From Erythrobacter ani (lineage in GTDB: Bacteria; Pseudomonadota; Alphaproteobacteria; Sphingomonadales; Sphingomonadaceae): DNA of 64,000 nt. The position numbers were made by a program, and so were the translations under genes. The notes under the pieces are model-generated. The model saw only the letters and a list, made by a program, of their open reading frames with translations, was not told the DNA's origin and ran no database searches. Below, in pieces: positions 1 to 9,248 of this stretch (positions are counted from its first letter, which is position 1; every line of letters begins with the position of its first letter). Location of the stretch: contig NZ_JAGSPB010000002.1 in assembly GCF_019204025.1 (NCBI RefSeq), forward strand, positions 1-64,000. Direction: 5' to 3'.

Positions 1-1
1 A

Positions 2-3000
2 ACAATCGATCCATCTGGATCGCAAGGTGGGCCGATGGGCGACGGTATCTACCAGGTCACCGTCATCGCCGACGATGGCAATGGCGGCACGGTCAGCAAC
101 ATCGTTCGCTGGACCATCACCAATCCGCCGCCGGTTGCTGCGAACGACACGGCCACCACCGATGAGGACGTGGCCGTTAACATCGATGTGTTGGCGAACG
201 ACACCGATCCGGATGGCGATACGCTGAGCTTGGCTTCGGCCACAGCTCTGAACGGCTCGGCCGTGATCGAGGCCGACGGCACGATCACTTACACGCCTGC
301 CCAGGACTTCAATGGCACGGACACAATCACCTACCAGATCAGCGATGGCGAGGGCGGGGTCGACACAGCGACTGTCACCGTCACGATCAACCCGGTTAAC
401 GATGATCCGACCGTCAGCGCGCAAATCCTCAACCAAGACAACAGCGATGCCGACGTGGTCGCGCTCGATGTATCCGGCAATTTCGAAGATCTTGATGGCG
501 ACACGCTGATCTTTGGCGCGACTGGCCTTCCCCCTGGGCTCAGCATTGATGCCGCCGGTAAAATTACTGGCACAGTCGATCCCTCGGCCTCGCAGGGTGG
601 CCCGGCCGGCAATGGCGTTTACCAAATCACCGTCACCGCAGGTGATGGCAATGGGGGCACGGTCAGTTCAACCTTCTTCTGGACGATTGATAACCCCGCG
701 CCGACCGCTGCGAACGACACGGCCTCGATCGTGGAAGACAACACGGTCATTATCGATGTGCTTGCGAACGACGGTGATCCCGATGGCGACGCGCTGACAG
801 TTATCTCCGCTAACGCCAATAATGGTTCGGTGTTTATCGAGGCCGATGGCACGCTAACCTACACGCCCGATGCTAACTTCAATGGCACCGACACGATCAC
901 ATACCTGATCAGCGACGGTGAAGGCGGCACTTCGACCGCTTTTGTAACTGTTACCGTGTCTGCAGTGAATGACGCACCGGAAACCGACGGTCTGCCGAAC
1001 CTTACCGATGGCAATAACGAGATGATCAACGTGCCACTTGGCGCAGCATTCTTCGATCCCGAAGGCGACGCGATCAGCTACATCATCACCGGGCTGCCCG
1101 ACGGACTGACTTTCGATTCGGCAACTGGCACTGTCTCCGGCACGACCACGGCCACCGCCTCCACCGGTGGCCCGGGCGGGGACGGGATCTACACTGTCAC
1201 GGTCACTGCGAACGATGGCAATGGAGGCGTGGCGTCGACGAGTTTCACCTGGACCATCAACAACCAACCGCCGACCGCTGTGAATGACAGCTTCACGGGC
1301 ACTGAAGATTCACCGCAAATCCTCGACGTGCTAGCGAACGATATCGATCCCGATGGCGACCCGATCACGCCGATCGTGATCACCAGCGCAATCGCGACAA
1401 ACGGCACCGCGCTGGTCAATCCAGACGGTACGATATTGTTCACGCCGGACCCCAATTTTAACGGCGTGGCGACAGTCACTTACACTATCGAGGACGCCAA
1501 CGGTGATCCCGCCACGGCCGTCGCGACGATCAATATCGCAGCAGTCAACGATGCACCGGAAGTTACCCCGTTGCCCGACCGGGCTGATCAGGACGGAGAT
1601 ACGATCACGATCGACGCATCCAGCCTGTTCACCGACGTCGAAGGCGACACGCTGACCTATTCGGTCGCCAATCTGCCCGCCGGCCTTTCGATCAATCCGA
1701 CAACCGGTCTCATCACCGGCACGATCGATTCCAGCGCCAGTCAGTTCAATGGCGGTGTTTATTCATCGGTTATCACGGCGGATGACGGCAATGGCGGCGT
1801 GACCGATGTTATGTTCGTGTGGACTGTCACTAATCCTGGACCGACCGCAGTAGATGACACCGCTTCAACGACCGAAGACGCTGCTTCGGCACCGATCGAT
1901 GTGCTCGCGAATGACATCGACCCGGATAATGACACACTGACGGTCATCTCGGCCAACGCGCCAAACGGCACAGTCGTCATCAATCCCGACAACACGCTTA
2001 CTTATACGCCCGACGCGAACTTCAACGGTACGGACACGATAACCTACCAGATCAGCGACGGTGAAGGCGGCATTTCGACGGCAATGGTCAGCCTAAATGT
2101 CATAGCGGACAATGACGATCCGACCGCGCAGCCGCTCCCTGCGCGCGGCAGCCTTGATGCCGAGGTTGTAAATCTCGACCTCTCGGGCGGGTTCGACGAT
2201 CTCGATAACGACACGCTGACCTTCAGCGCGACCGGTCTGCCAACCGGGCTGAGCATTGATGCCAATGGCGTTGTGATCGGCACTATCGATCGGTCCGCAT
2301 CGCAGGGCGGGCCGGCCGGCGACGGCGTATATTCCGTTACGGTCACCGCCAATGATGGTAATGGCGGCACGGTCAGCACCAGCTTCACTTGGACTGTCAC
2401 CAACCCGGCGCCGACCGCGGTCAATGACACGGCAACGACCAACGAAGATGCACCGGTTAATACCGACGTCCTTGCGAATGACAATGATCCGGACGGCGAT
2501 GGGCTGGCGGTCACGCTCGCGAGCGCTGCCAACGGTACAATAGTGATTGAGGCCGACGGCACGCTGACCTACACGCCGGATACCGATTTCACCGGCACTG
2601 ACACTATAACCTACGAGATCAGCGACGGTGAAGGTGGCACCTCGACCGCTACTTTGACAGTCACTGTCAACGCACAGAACGACGATCCGACTGCCACTCC
2701 TGTGCCTCCGCGCGCCGATGTCGATGGCGCAATGGTAAGTGTTTCGATCGCCAGCAATTTCGATGACGTCGAAGGTGACACGCTCACCTTCAGCGCAACC
2801 GGACTACCAACAGGTCTCTTGATCGATGCGGCGGGCAGTATTACCGGCACGATCGACGCTGCAGCCTCGCAGGGCGGCCCGTTAAACGATGGCTTCTATT
2901 CCGTCACGATAACCGCCGATGACGGCAATGGCGGCAGCGTGTCGACCACGTTTGACTGGACGGTCACCAACCCGGTTCCCGTGGCAGCCGATGACTCGGC

Positions 3001-5407
3001 GACGACCGATGAAGACACTACCGTCAACATCGACGTGCTCGCGAACGACAATGATCCCGATGGTGATCCTCTGACGGTCGTTACTGCAACTGCGGGCAAT
3101 GGCACGGTCACCATCCGGTCTGACGGAACGATCGATTACACGCCCGTCGGGGACTTCATCGGCACCGATACGATCCTCTACACGATCAGCGACGGCAATG
3201 GCGGCACGGCTTCGGCCAGCGTCACGGTCGCGGTCAATCCGGGCAACGATGATCCGATTGCGGCCGATGATACCGCCACGACCGACGAAGATACGTCGGT
3301 CACGATTGCGCCGCTCGCCAATGACAGCGATGTGGATGGCGATCCGCTCACTATCACCAGCGCAACCGCTCCAAACGGCAACGTGACGATCAATCGCGAT
3401 GGCACGGTGACATACACACCAAATCGGGACTTCAACGGCACCGACACGATCACGTATGGGCTTTCGGACGGCAATGGCGGCACCGATATAGCGACAATTG
3501 CCGTGCTAGTTGCACCGATGAATGACGATCCGGTTGCAGTGCCGGACACGGTGACGACGCCCGAAGATACGCCGATCAGGATCCCGGTTCTTACGAATGA
3601 CACTGACGTCGACGGCGATCCGCTGATTATCGCAGCTGCGACTTCGCCCAATGGCACCGTCACCATCAATCCTGATGGTACGATTACGTTCGTGCCTAAC
3701 CCTGATTTCAACGGTCCGACCGCTATCAACTATGCGATCAGCGATGGCATGGGCGGTACAGCCACCGCGACGGTCACGGTAAACGTCAATCCGGTGAACG
3801 ACCCGCCCGTAGGCCAGCTGGACACCGCAACCACCGATGAAGACACGCCGGTGACTATTCCGGTGCTCGCCAACGATAGCGATCTTGACGGCGATCCGCT
3901 GACAGTCGTGTCCGCCAGCGCGCCCAACGGCACAGTGACGATCAATCCCGACGGCACGGTCACCTACACACCCGAACCGAACTTCAGCGGCACAGATACG
4001 ATCACCTACCAGGTGAGCGATGGCATGGGCGGGTTCGACACGGCCACGGCCACTATCACGGTCAACCCGGTCAACGACGCGCCGATTGCTGGCGCCGACG
4101 TGGCGACGGTGGATGAAGACTCGCAAGTTACCATCTCGATCCTCGCCAATGACAGCGATCCCGACGGTGATCCGATCACCGTCACAGATGCGAGCGCGCC
4201 GAACGGCACTGTCACTATCAACCCGGATGGCACGGTCACCTACTCGCCGAATCCTGATTTCTTTGGCACCGATACGATCACCTACCGGGTGAGCGATGGC
4301 AATGGCGGGATTGCAACCGGCACGGTTGATGTCACGGTCAACAACGTTAATGACTTGCCGGCGGATGAGCCGGAGGCAGTGGATGCATTCAGCGGCGCGC
4401 CTACCATCATCGACGTGCTTGAAAATGCCAGCGACCCCGACGGCGATCCGCTCAGCGTTATCATGGCAAGCGTCGATATCGGGAAAGTTTTTATCAATTC
4501 CGACGGCACACTTAGCTACACGCCGCCCGATGGCTTCACTGGTCTCGCAACGATCCTCTATACAATCTCGGACGGAAACGGCGGGTTCGTGAATTCCACT
4601 GCCATCGTGGATGTTTCAGCTGCTGGTGCCGATGTCAGATTTTTGCTGCGCGGAGATCTTGGTACGGGGCCGCTTGATTTTCGTGCTGTCGAGGAGGTGC
4701 TCGACCAATCCAGCAGTTTTGTGACTACACCGCTGATTATTCTCGATGCTGTGAATGGCTTCCGTCCGCTCAGCGGCTTCGGAGCACTTAGTGTCGAACA
4801 ACCTTTGCTTGAAGCCGTAAATGTTATCAGGTCGTTGGATGGCGTTGGTGACTTTGACCGAAGTGGACGTCCGATCGACAGCGTAATGCGTCAGATTGAC
4901 CAAGTTCGCGATTTACGTTTTGGCGCGGACCGGTTGTTCGATCCGCGTTTCGCCGACCTTATTCCTCAATCCTTGACCGGGTTCTCTCTCCGCCAGCTCG
5001 ATGCCGGAAATGATCGAGTGATGATCGATTCGATCGTACGCGCTCGAGTGGTTTACATCGAAATGCGCGATATCGGCGAGAGTGCATCGTCACCCATCGC
5101 CGAATTTCAGCTGCTTACCCGCGACGGTTCGCCGCTCCCCGATTGGATCCGAATCGACCCTCGCGGTTTGGCGATCATTGAGCGCCCGGTTGATTTCGAA
5201 GAATTGCGGCTGATAGTGAGGGCCATCACCGAGGACATTGAAACCATCGATATCCCAATTAGAATTCAAGGTGCGACCGGTGAAATTCAGGCCGACGTGC
5301 CCTTTGATCGATCGTTGATCCGTACGGAAACGCTCAGTGAGATGATGACGCGAGAAAGCTCTGGAACAAGCGATGAAGTCGAGAATTTGCTCGCGGCGTT
5401 CCTTTGA
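2..5407 (+). CDS. Giant cadherin/Ig-like repeat surface adhesin (5' end outside window)
   Basis: This is an open frame with no start inside the window; it reads in from base 2, so only the C-terminal ~1800 residues are present. They are built from at least 11 cadherin-like (Big_9/VCBS-type) modules, recognised by repeated cores such as 'TATTDEDT', 'DVLANDxDPDGD', 'DGTxTYTP' and 'FNGTDTITY'. The first five alternate with putative-Ig (He_PIG/CADG-like) modules carrying 'GLPxGLSID' and 'GTIDxSASQGGP'. The last ~260 residues (from about base 4620) are non-repetitive and contain a CADG-like segment 'DGSPLPDWIRID'. No RTX GGxGxD nonapeptides or LPxTG-like anchor are visible. Asp-rich loops suggest Ca2+ binding. 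The downstream TolC/HlyD/M50 genes suggest export to the cell surface for adhesion or biofilm formation; this role is inferred. Confidence 0.85.
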   Translation, partial: TIDPSGSQGGPMGDGIYQVTVIADDGNGGTVSNIVRWTITNPPPVAANDTATTDEDVAVNIDVLANDTDPDGDTLSLASATALNGSAVIEADGTITYTPAQDFNGTDTITYQISDGEGGVDTATVTVTINPVNDDPTVSAQILNQDNSDADVVALDVSGNFEDLDGDTLIFGATGLPPGLSIDAAGKITGTVDPSASQGGPAGNGVYQITVTAGDGNGGTVSSTFFWTIDNPAPTAANDTASIVEDNTVIIDVLANDGDPDGDALTVISANANNGSVFIEADGTLTYTPDANFNGTDTITYLISDGEGGTSTAFVTVTVSAVNDAPETDGLPNLTDGNNEMINVPLGAAFFDPEGDAISYIITGLPDGLTFDSATGTVSGTTTATASTGGPGGDGIYTVTVTANDGNGGVASTSFTWTINNQPPTAVNDSFTGTEDSPQILDVLANDIDPDGDPITPIVITSAIATNGTALVNPDGTILFTPDPNFNGVATVTYTIEDANGDPATAVATINIAAVNDAPEVTPLPDRADQDGDTITIDASSLFTDVEGDTLTYSVANLPAGLSINPTTGLITGTIDSSASQFNGGVYSSVITADDGNGGVTDVMFVWTVTNPGPTAVDDTASTTEDAASAPIDVLANDIDPDNDTLTVISANAPNGTVVINPDNTLTYTPDANFNGTDTITYQISDGEGGISTAMVSLNVIADNDDPTAQPLPARGSLDAEVVNLDLSGGFDDLDNDTLTFSATGLPTGLSIDANGVVIGTIDRSASQGGPAGDGVYSVTVTANDGNGGTVSTSFTWTVTNPAPTAVNDTATTNEDAPVNTDVLANDNDPDGDGLAVTLASAANGTIVIEADGTLTYTPDTDFTGTDTITYEISDGEGGTSTATLTVTVNAQNDDPTATPVPPRADVDGAMVSVSIASNFDDVEGDTLTFSATGLPTGLLIDAAGSITGTIDAAASQGGPLNDGFYSVTITADDGNGGSVSTTFDWTVTNPVPVAADDSATTDEDTTVNIDVLANDNDPDGDPLTVVTATAGNGTVTIRSDGTIDYTPVGDFIGTDTILYTISDGNGGTASASVTVAVNPGNDDPIAADDTATTDEDTSVTIAPLANDSDVDGDPLTITSATAPNGNVTINRDGTVTYTPNRDFNGTDTITYGLSDGNGGTDIATIAVLVAPMNDDPVAVPDTVTTPEDTPIRIPVLTNDTDVDGDPLIIAAATSPNGTVTINPDGTITFVPNPDFNGPTAINYAISDGMGGTATATVTVNVNPVNDPPVGQLDTATTDEDTPVTIPVLANDSDLDGDPLTVVSASAPNGTVTINPDGTVTYTPEPNFSGTDTITYQVSDGMGGFDTATATITVNPVNDAPIAGADVATVDEDSQVTISILANDSDPDGDPITVTDASAPNGTVTINPDGTVTYSPNPDFFGTDTITYRVSDGNGGIATGTVDVTVNNVNDLPADEPEAVDAFSGAPTIIDVLENASDPDGDPLSVIMASVDIGKVFINSDGTLSYTPPDGFTGLATILYTISDGNGGFVNSTAIVDVSAAGADVRFLLRGDLGTGPLDFRAVEEVLDQSSSFVTTPLIILDAVNGFRPLSGFGALSVEQPLLEAVNVIRSLDGVGDFDRSGRPIDSVMRQIDQVRDLRFGADRLFDPRFADLIPQSLTGFSLRQLDAGNDRVMIDSIVRARVVYIEMRDIGESASSPIAEFQLLTRDGSPLPDWIRIDPRGLAIIERPVDFEELRLIVRAITEDIETIDIPIRIQGATGEIQADVPFDRSLIRTETLSEMMTRESSGTSDEVENLLAAFL
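125..2975 (+). repeat. ~570-bp tandem super-repeat (Big_9 + He_PIG pairs)
   Basis: Cadherin-like module starts recur near bases 125, 700, 1267, 1838, 2408 and 2975, a period of 567-575 bp (about 190 residues). Each unit is one cadherin-like module plus one putative-Ig module. Units differ at many silent sites, so this is an old or diversified array rather than a recent duplication. Confidence 0.75.
2975..4620 (+). repeat. ~276-bp tandem repeat (cadherin-like modules only)
   Basis: From about base 2975 the putative-Ig partner is lost and cadherin-like modules follow each other directly. Starts lie near 2975, 3256, 3532, 3808, 4081 and 4360 (period 273-281 bp, about 92 residues). The last copy (4360-4620) has lost the 'TTDEDT' core and looks degenerate. 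Confidence 0.75.
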
Positions 5408-5434
5408 AGGATATGAACGAATGAAGGTAAGTCA

Positions 5435-6931
5435 GTGAATCAGAGAAGCCCACTTCTCGGCGCATCAATACTCTTACTGAGTGGTTGTGCCACCGTGCCA
5501 GAACCGTTCACGCCGATCGAATTGAACGAGGCAGCTTCGCGCAATTTCGCCGAAGTCGATGCCGAGCAAGAGCCTGTGACGGCTCCTATCGATCTTTACG
5601 AGGCGATGGCTCGAGCCCTCAAATATAATCTTGATTATAAAGTCGAGCTAATGGAAATGGCGTTACGTGAGCGCGAGCTCGATCTGCAGCGATACGATAT
5701 GTTGCCGCAATTGGTCGCAAATGCTGGATATGCCGGGCGGAACAATTTTTCTGGCGCAAGCTCCTTGTCGCTGATTACTCAGCAACAATCACTTGAGCCA
5801 TCGACCTCACAAGAACGCGATCTGTTCACCGCCGATCTCACGCTGAGCTGGGACGTTCTCGACTTTGGTTTGTCCTATGTTCGTGCAAAGCAAGGAGCGG
5901 ACGAGATCCTGATATCTCAGGAGCGCCGGCGCAAGGTTGCCAATCGGGTAATCGAGGACGTGCGGTCGTCTTACTGGCGTGCGGTCAGCGCCGAGCGGTT
6001 GCTGACCAAACTTCAAGAACTTGAAAGCTCGGTCACTACAACACTTGAAAATTCGGAACGCTTGTCTGAACGTCGTCTCTCCGCACCACTCACGGCCCTG
6101 ACTTACCAGAGGGAACTGCTTCAAATACAGTCGCAGATCCGTAAGCTTCAACGCGAACTGGTGGTCGCGAAATCCCAACTTGCCGCGCTAATGAACCTGC
6201 GGCCAGGTACTGAATTCGGTCTCGCATTGCCCGATCGGACGAATCAGCTACCCGCCGTGAGATATGACGGCGAAGACATGATGATGACAGCCTTGCTCAA
6301 TCGCGCTGAGTTGCGCGAAGTGAGCTATCGCCAAAGGATCAACGCGCGCGAGATTGATGCAGCCTTGCTTTCAGCGCTGCCTAGCTTTCGAGGTGTACTT
6401 GGCGTCAATATCGATTCGAACGATTTTCTATTTAATAACGACTGGGTTAATTACGGCGCACGTGCAAGCTGGAATGTTCTCAACCTGTTCCGCTTGCCCG
6501 CTCAAAAGAGAGCTGTGCGCGCTCAAGGCGATCTGCTGCAACAGCGCGAATTGGCGCTGACGATGGCTGTCGTCACGCAGGTCCATGTCGCGCGGGCGCG
6601 CTTCGGTCATTTGAGCGACGAACTAGAAACCGCATCCCGACAGATGAATGTACAAGACAAGATTCTCGACCAGATTCGAGCAGGTCATACGACCGGAGTA
6701 ATGAGCCGACAGACCTTGCTGCGAGAAGAAATGAATACGCTAGTGGCAGAAGTGCAGTACGATATCGCCTATGCTGAAGCGCAGAACGCGTATGCAAACC
6801 TGTTTGCTTCCATGGGCATCGATGAATTCAGCCCCGAAGTGACAGGTCAGGAAGATGTTGCCACGCTCAGAGCGTCACTGGCAAAACTGTGGCAAGAGCG
6901 CGAAGCAGCTGTAAGGCTGTCGGGACAGTGA
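5435..6931 (+). CDS. TolC-family outer-membrane efflux lipoprotein
   Basis: 498-residue protein with a GTG start at 5435 and AAGG about 7 nt upstream. The N-terminus is a lipoprotein signal with lipobox 'LLSGC' (Cys18). The body has two long helical OEP repeats (about 60-270 and 280-470), including 'LSWDVLDFGLSYVRAKQ' and 'ARASWNVLNLFRLPAQKRA', typical of TolC/OprM-type channel proteins. It should form the outer-membrane duct for the exporter encoded by the next three genes. It starts 27 bp after the adhesin stop and ends 3 bp before the adaptor gene, implying one operon. Base composition is somewhat more A+T-rich than in the housekeeping genes further right. Confidence 0.88.
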   Translation: MNQRSPLLGASILLLSGCATVPEPFTPIELNEAASRNFAEVDAEQEPVTAPIDLYEAMARALKYNLDYKVELMEMALRERELDLQRYDMLPQLVANAGYAGRNNFSGASSLSLITQQQSLEPSTSQERDLFTADLTLSWDVLDFGLSYVRAKQGADEILISQERRRKVANRVIEDVRSSYWRAVSAERLLTKLQELESSVTTTLENSERLSERRLSAPLTALTYQRELLQIQSQIRKLQRELVVAKSQLAALMNLRPGTEFGLALPDRTNQLPAVRYDGEDMMMTALLNRAELREVSYRQRINAREIDAALLSALPSFRGVLGVNIDSNDFLFNNDWVNYGARASWNVLNLFRLPAQKRAVRAQGDLLQQRELALTMAVVTQVHVARARFGHLSDELETASRQMNVQDKILDQIRAGHTTGVMSRQTLLREEMNTLVAEVQYDIAYAEAQNAYANLFASMGIDEFSPEVTGQEDVATLRASLAKLWQEREAAVRLSGQ

Positions 6932-6934
6932 AGG

Positions 6935-7858
6935 ATGAGTGAAACCGAAAAGGTGGAGAAAGCAGAAACGCCCAAAGCAAGCGACAGGCGCAAATACGCT
7001 ATCGCAGGAACCGTTGCGATTGGCATACTGGTTGTTTTCACAGCAGCGTTCACTGGAGGCGATGCGACAGAATGGTCAAGCAGCGAACCAAACGACTTCG
7101 CAAATCAGCAAATTGCAGACGTTTCTGAAAAACAGGCGGCGCCTGAGCCCGCTGTCGAACCGGTGTTAGATGCGCGCGGCGTAATCGCCGCAAAAAACGA
7201 GTCAACAATCGCCTCTCGCATGACAGCGCGTATACTTTCGATACCTGTTGGTGAGGGACGGAGTTTCCGTCGGGGCGCGACGCTTGCCACCTTCGACTGC
7301 TCGACGATCCGAGCACAGCTTACAGCGGCGCGTGCAGCAACAACCGCGTACCGAAAAACTCACGAAACCAACGTCGAGCTCGATTCTTATGAAGCCGTCG
7401 GAACAAACGAAGTGGAAGTGTCGAAGGCAAATCTCGGGCAAGCTATTGCGGAAGCCAACGCAATACAGGCACAGCTGAAAGATTGCAGAGTTACAGCTCC
7501 TTTCTCTGGCACAGTCGTTGAGCAGATTGCCAATCGCGGCGAGGTTGCAGGAAGCGGGCAGCCGCTGCTGAAAATTCAAAGCGGCAATGACCTCGAGGCA
7601 GAACTGATTGTTCCCAGTAACTGGCTCAACTGGTTGCGAGCTGGGGCCGAATTCGATTTTGTAATTGACGAAACGGGCGCTGCGATACCGGGGGTTGTCA
7701 CGCAATTAGGTGCCTCGGTTGATCCGGTCAGCAAGACGATCCGGGTAAAGGCCGACATCGATCAAGGCGAAGCATTGGTTCTGCCTGGCATGAGCGGAAC
7801 TGCAGCGTTTGCTACGTCTGAGGCGCAGGTTGATTCGGCGAAGGCGCCAGGCAGATAA
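6935..7858 (+). CDS. HlyD/RND-type periplasmic adaptor protein
   Basis: 307 residues with a single N-terminal membrane anchor (about 24-43, 'AIAGTVAIGILVVFTAAF'). A split biotinyl-lipoyl-like domain follows ('IPVGEGRSFRRGATLATFD' and 'VTAPFSGTVVEQIANRGEV') around a short coiled coil, then a beta-barrel domain. This is the layout of RND/MFP adaptors, shorter than classical HlyD of haemolysin systems. Position between the TolC-like gene and the GAF-HlyD gene suggests it links the inner-membrane parts to the outer-membrane channel. Start chosen at the ATG 3 bp after the upstream stop; the Shine-Dalgarno is poor, so translational coupling is likely. Confidence 0.82.
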   Translation: MSETEKVEKAETPKASDRRKYAIAGTVAIGILVVFTAAFTGGDATEWSSSEPNDFANQQIADVSEKQAAPEPAVEPVLDARGVIAAKNESTIASRMTARILSIPVGEGRSFRRGATLATFDCSTIRAQLTAARAATTAYRKTHETNVELDSYEAVGTNEVEVSKANLGQAIAEANAIQAQLKDCRVTAPFSGTVVEQIANRGEVAGSGQPLLKIQSGNDLEAELIVPSNWLNWLRAGAEFDFVIDETGAAIPGVVTQLGASVDPVSKTIRVKADIDQGEALVLPGMSGTAAFATSEAQVDSAKAPGR

Positions 7859-7859
7859 G

Positions 7860-9248
7860 ATGGCAGCCCCTCTTCCTGAGCCGACAAAGACTCGGCCTCA
7901 GCTGAGCGGCGTGGCGACCGGTGGCAGCTCGGGGGATGCCAAGATGCTCGCGGTTCTGCTTCAGTTCGAGGCCGATATTCGGCGCCAGTCGACTGTTGCC
8001 GAACTGCAATATTTCGTTGCCAACGAAGCACGCGCTATCCTTCCGTACGGCCAGATGTTTGTGTTGCGGCAAGCCACCATTGGCAAAGGCTATACGACTA
8101 AGTGCGTATCCTCGCTGGCGACGGTCGATCCTAACGCGCCGCTGATCGATGCGCTGGAGAAGGCCGTGAGCAACCTTGCGGATAAATTCACCTTGGCAAA
8201 GCCACGCGAATTCGATGCCCAACGCTCGAGACCAGATGAAGCGCTCTCTGATTATCCTTACACGCAAATGTATTGGCAGCCGCTGCTCGATGCAGAGGGT
8301 TCTCCGTTCGCCGGGTTGTTGCTTGCCCGCGAGGAAACCCTGCGGAACGGGGAGAAAATCCGCATCGCGCGAATTGGCGACACGACCGCACACAGTTGGC
8401 TCGCGCTTACCGGCAAGAAACCGGTGCGCCGTCTGCCCGTACTCGACAGCCGAAAGAAAAAATGGATTGCAATCGCTATTGCAGTTGTCCTGCTTTTCCC
8501 GGTGCGTCTGACCGCACTCGCTCCGGCAGAGATCGTTGCTGAACGGCCCTATGTCGTGGCCGCTCCATTTTCCGGCCGCATCGCGTCGGTCGAGGTCACG
8601 CCCAACGCCCCTGTCACCGAAGGGCAGGTGTTGTTGCGCTTCGACGATATACGGCTGACGAACGAGCTCGAATTGGCTAAAGAGCGCTTGGCGGTAGCAC
8701 GTTCTCGGCTTGAGCGTTCGACCAGCTCTGCGTTTGCTGAGCGCGATGAGACTTCCGACATCGCGATCATGCAGGCCGAGGTCGAAGTGGCGCAGGCGGA
8801 GTTTGATTACGCTCGGCAGCTCGCGATTCAATCGACGATCACCGCGCCGCGTGAGGGCATGGCGTTGTTCAGCGATCGCCGCGACTGGGAGGGCCGCGCG
8901 GTCAATGTCGGCGATCCGATTATGCAAGTTGTGAACCCCGCTGAGGTGATGATCCGGATCGACTTGCCCTCTGCCGAACAGATGTCGCTGGAGCGTGGGG
9001 CCAAAGTCAAGATGTGGCTCGATTCGCAGCCCCTCTGGGCAATTGATGGCTTGCTAGAAGCGGCAAGCTACCAAGCCCGCCAAACGCCGGACGGCACCTT
9101 GGCCTTTGCGCTCACGGCAAAGATCGATGGTGCAAACCCGCGCATCGGTTCACGCGGGACAGCGCAGGTATACGGACAGTGGGTGCCGTTCGTCTATTCG
9201 CTGCTGCGTCGGCCGATTTCTGCGCTCCGCCAGTTCGTCGGGATATGA
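7860..9248 (+). CDS. GAF-like domain + membrane span + HlyD-like adaptor
   Basis: 462 residues from the ATG at 7860, one base after the previous stop. An upstream in-frame ATG at 7809 would overlap the preceding gene and adds an unlikely Arg-rich tail. Residues ~25-185 resemble a GAF-type sensory fold ('LQFEADIRRQSTVAELQYFV', 'YPYTQMYWQPLLDAEGSPFA'). One transmembrane helix follows at about 202-218. Residues ~225-440 are HlyD-like: a lipoyl half-motif 'APFSGRIASVEVTPNAPVTE', a coiled-coil hairpin, the second half 'ITAPREGMALF' and a beta-barrel. The cytoplasmic GAF-like part could sense a ligand or dock a partner; that is inference. It overlaps the next gene by ATGA. Confidence 0.75.
   Translation: MAAPLPEPTKTRPQLSGVATGGSSGDAKMLAVLLQFEADIRRQSTVAELQYFVANEARAILPYGQMFVLRQATIGKGYTTKCVSSLATVDPNAPLIDALEKAVSNLADKFTLAKPREFDAQRSRPDEALSDYPYTQMYWQPLLDAEGSPFAGLLLAREETLRNGEKIRIARIGDTTAHSWLALTGKKPVRRLPVLDSRKKKWIAIAIAVVLLFPVRLTALAPAEIVAERPYVVAAPFSGRIASVEVTPNAPVTEGQVLLRFDDIRLTNELELAKERLAVARSRLERSTSSAFAERDETSDIAIMQAEVEVAQAEFDYARQLAIQSTITAPREGMALFSDRRDWEGRAVNVGDPIMQVVNPAEVMIRIDLPSAEQMSLERGAKVKMWLDSQPLWAIDGLLEAASYQARQTPDGTLAFALTAKIDGANPRIGSRGTAQVYGQWVPFVYSLLRRPISALRQFVGI

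Noticed and set aside
2044-3729. Several long minus-strand frames (e.g. 2044-2562, 3178-3729) antisense to the adhesin
   Set aside because: They are Val/Ser/Pro-rich mirror images of the repeat array and recur with its period.
125-4620. CRISPR-like or microsatellite array
   Set aside because: The periodicity is protein-module length (92 or 190 residues), in frame and diverged; no short identical repeats with spacers.
4620-5407. RTX-type C-terminal secretion signal
   Set aside because: No GGxGxD nonapeptides; the tail is a non-repetitive CADG-like region.
7812-8927. 371-codon minus-strand frame opposite the GAF-HlyD gene
   Set aside because: Low-complexity Arg/His-rich translation with no motif; the plus-strand gene has clear domains and operon context.
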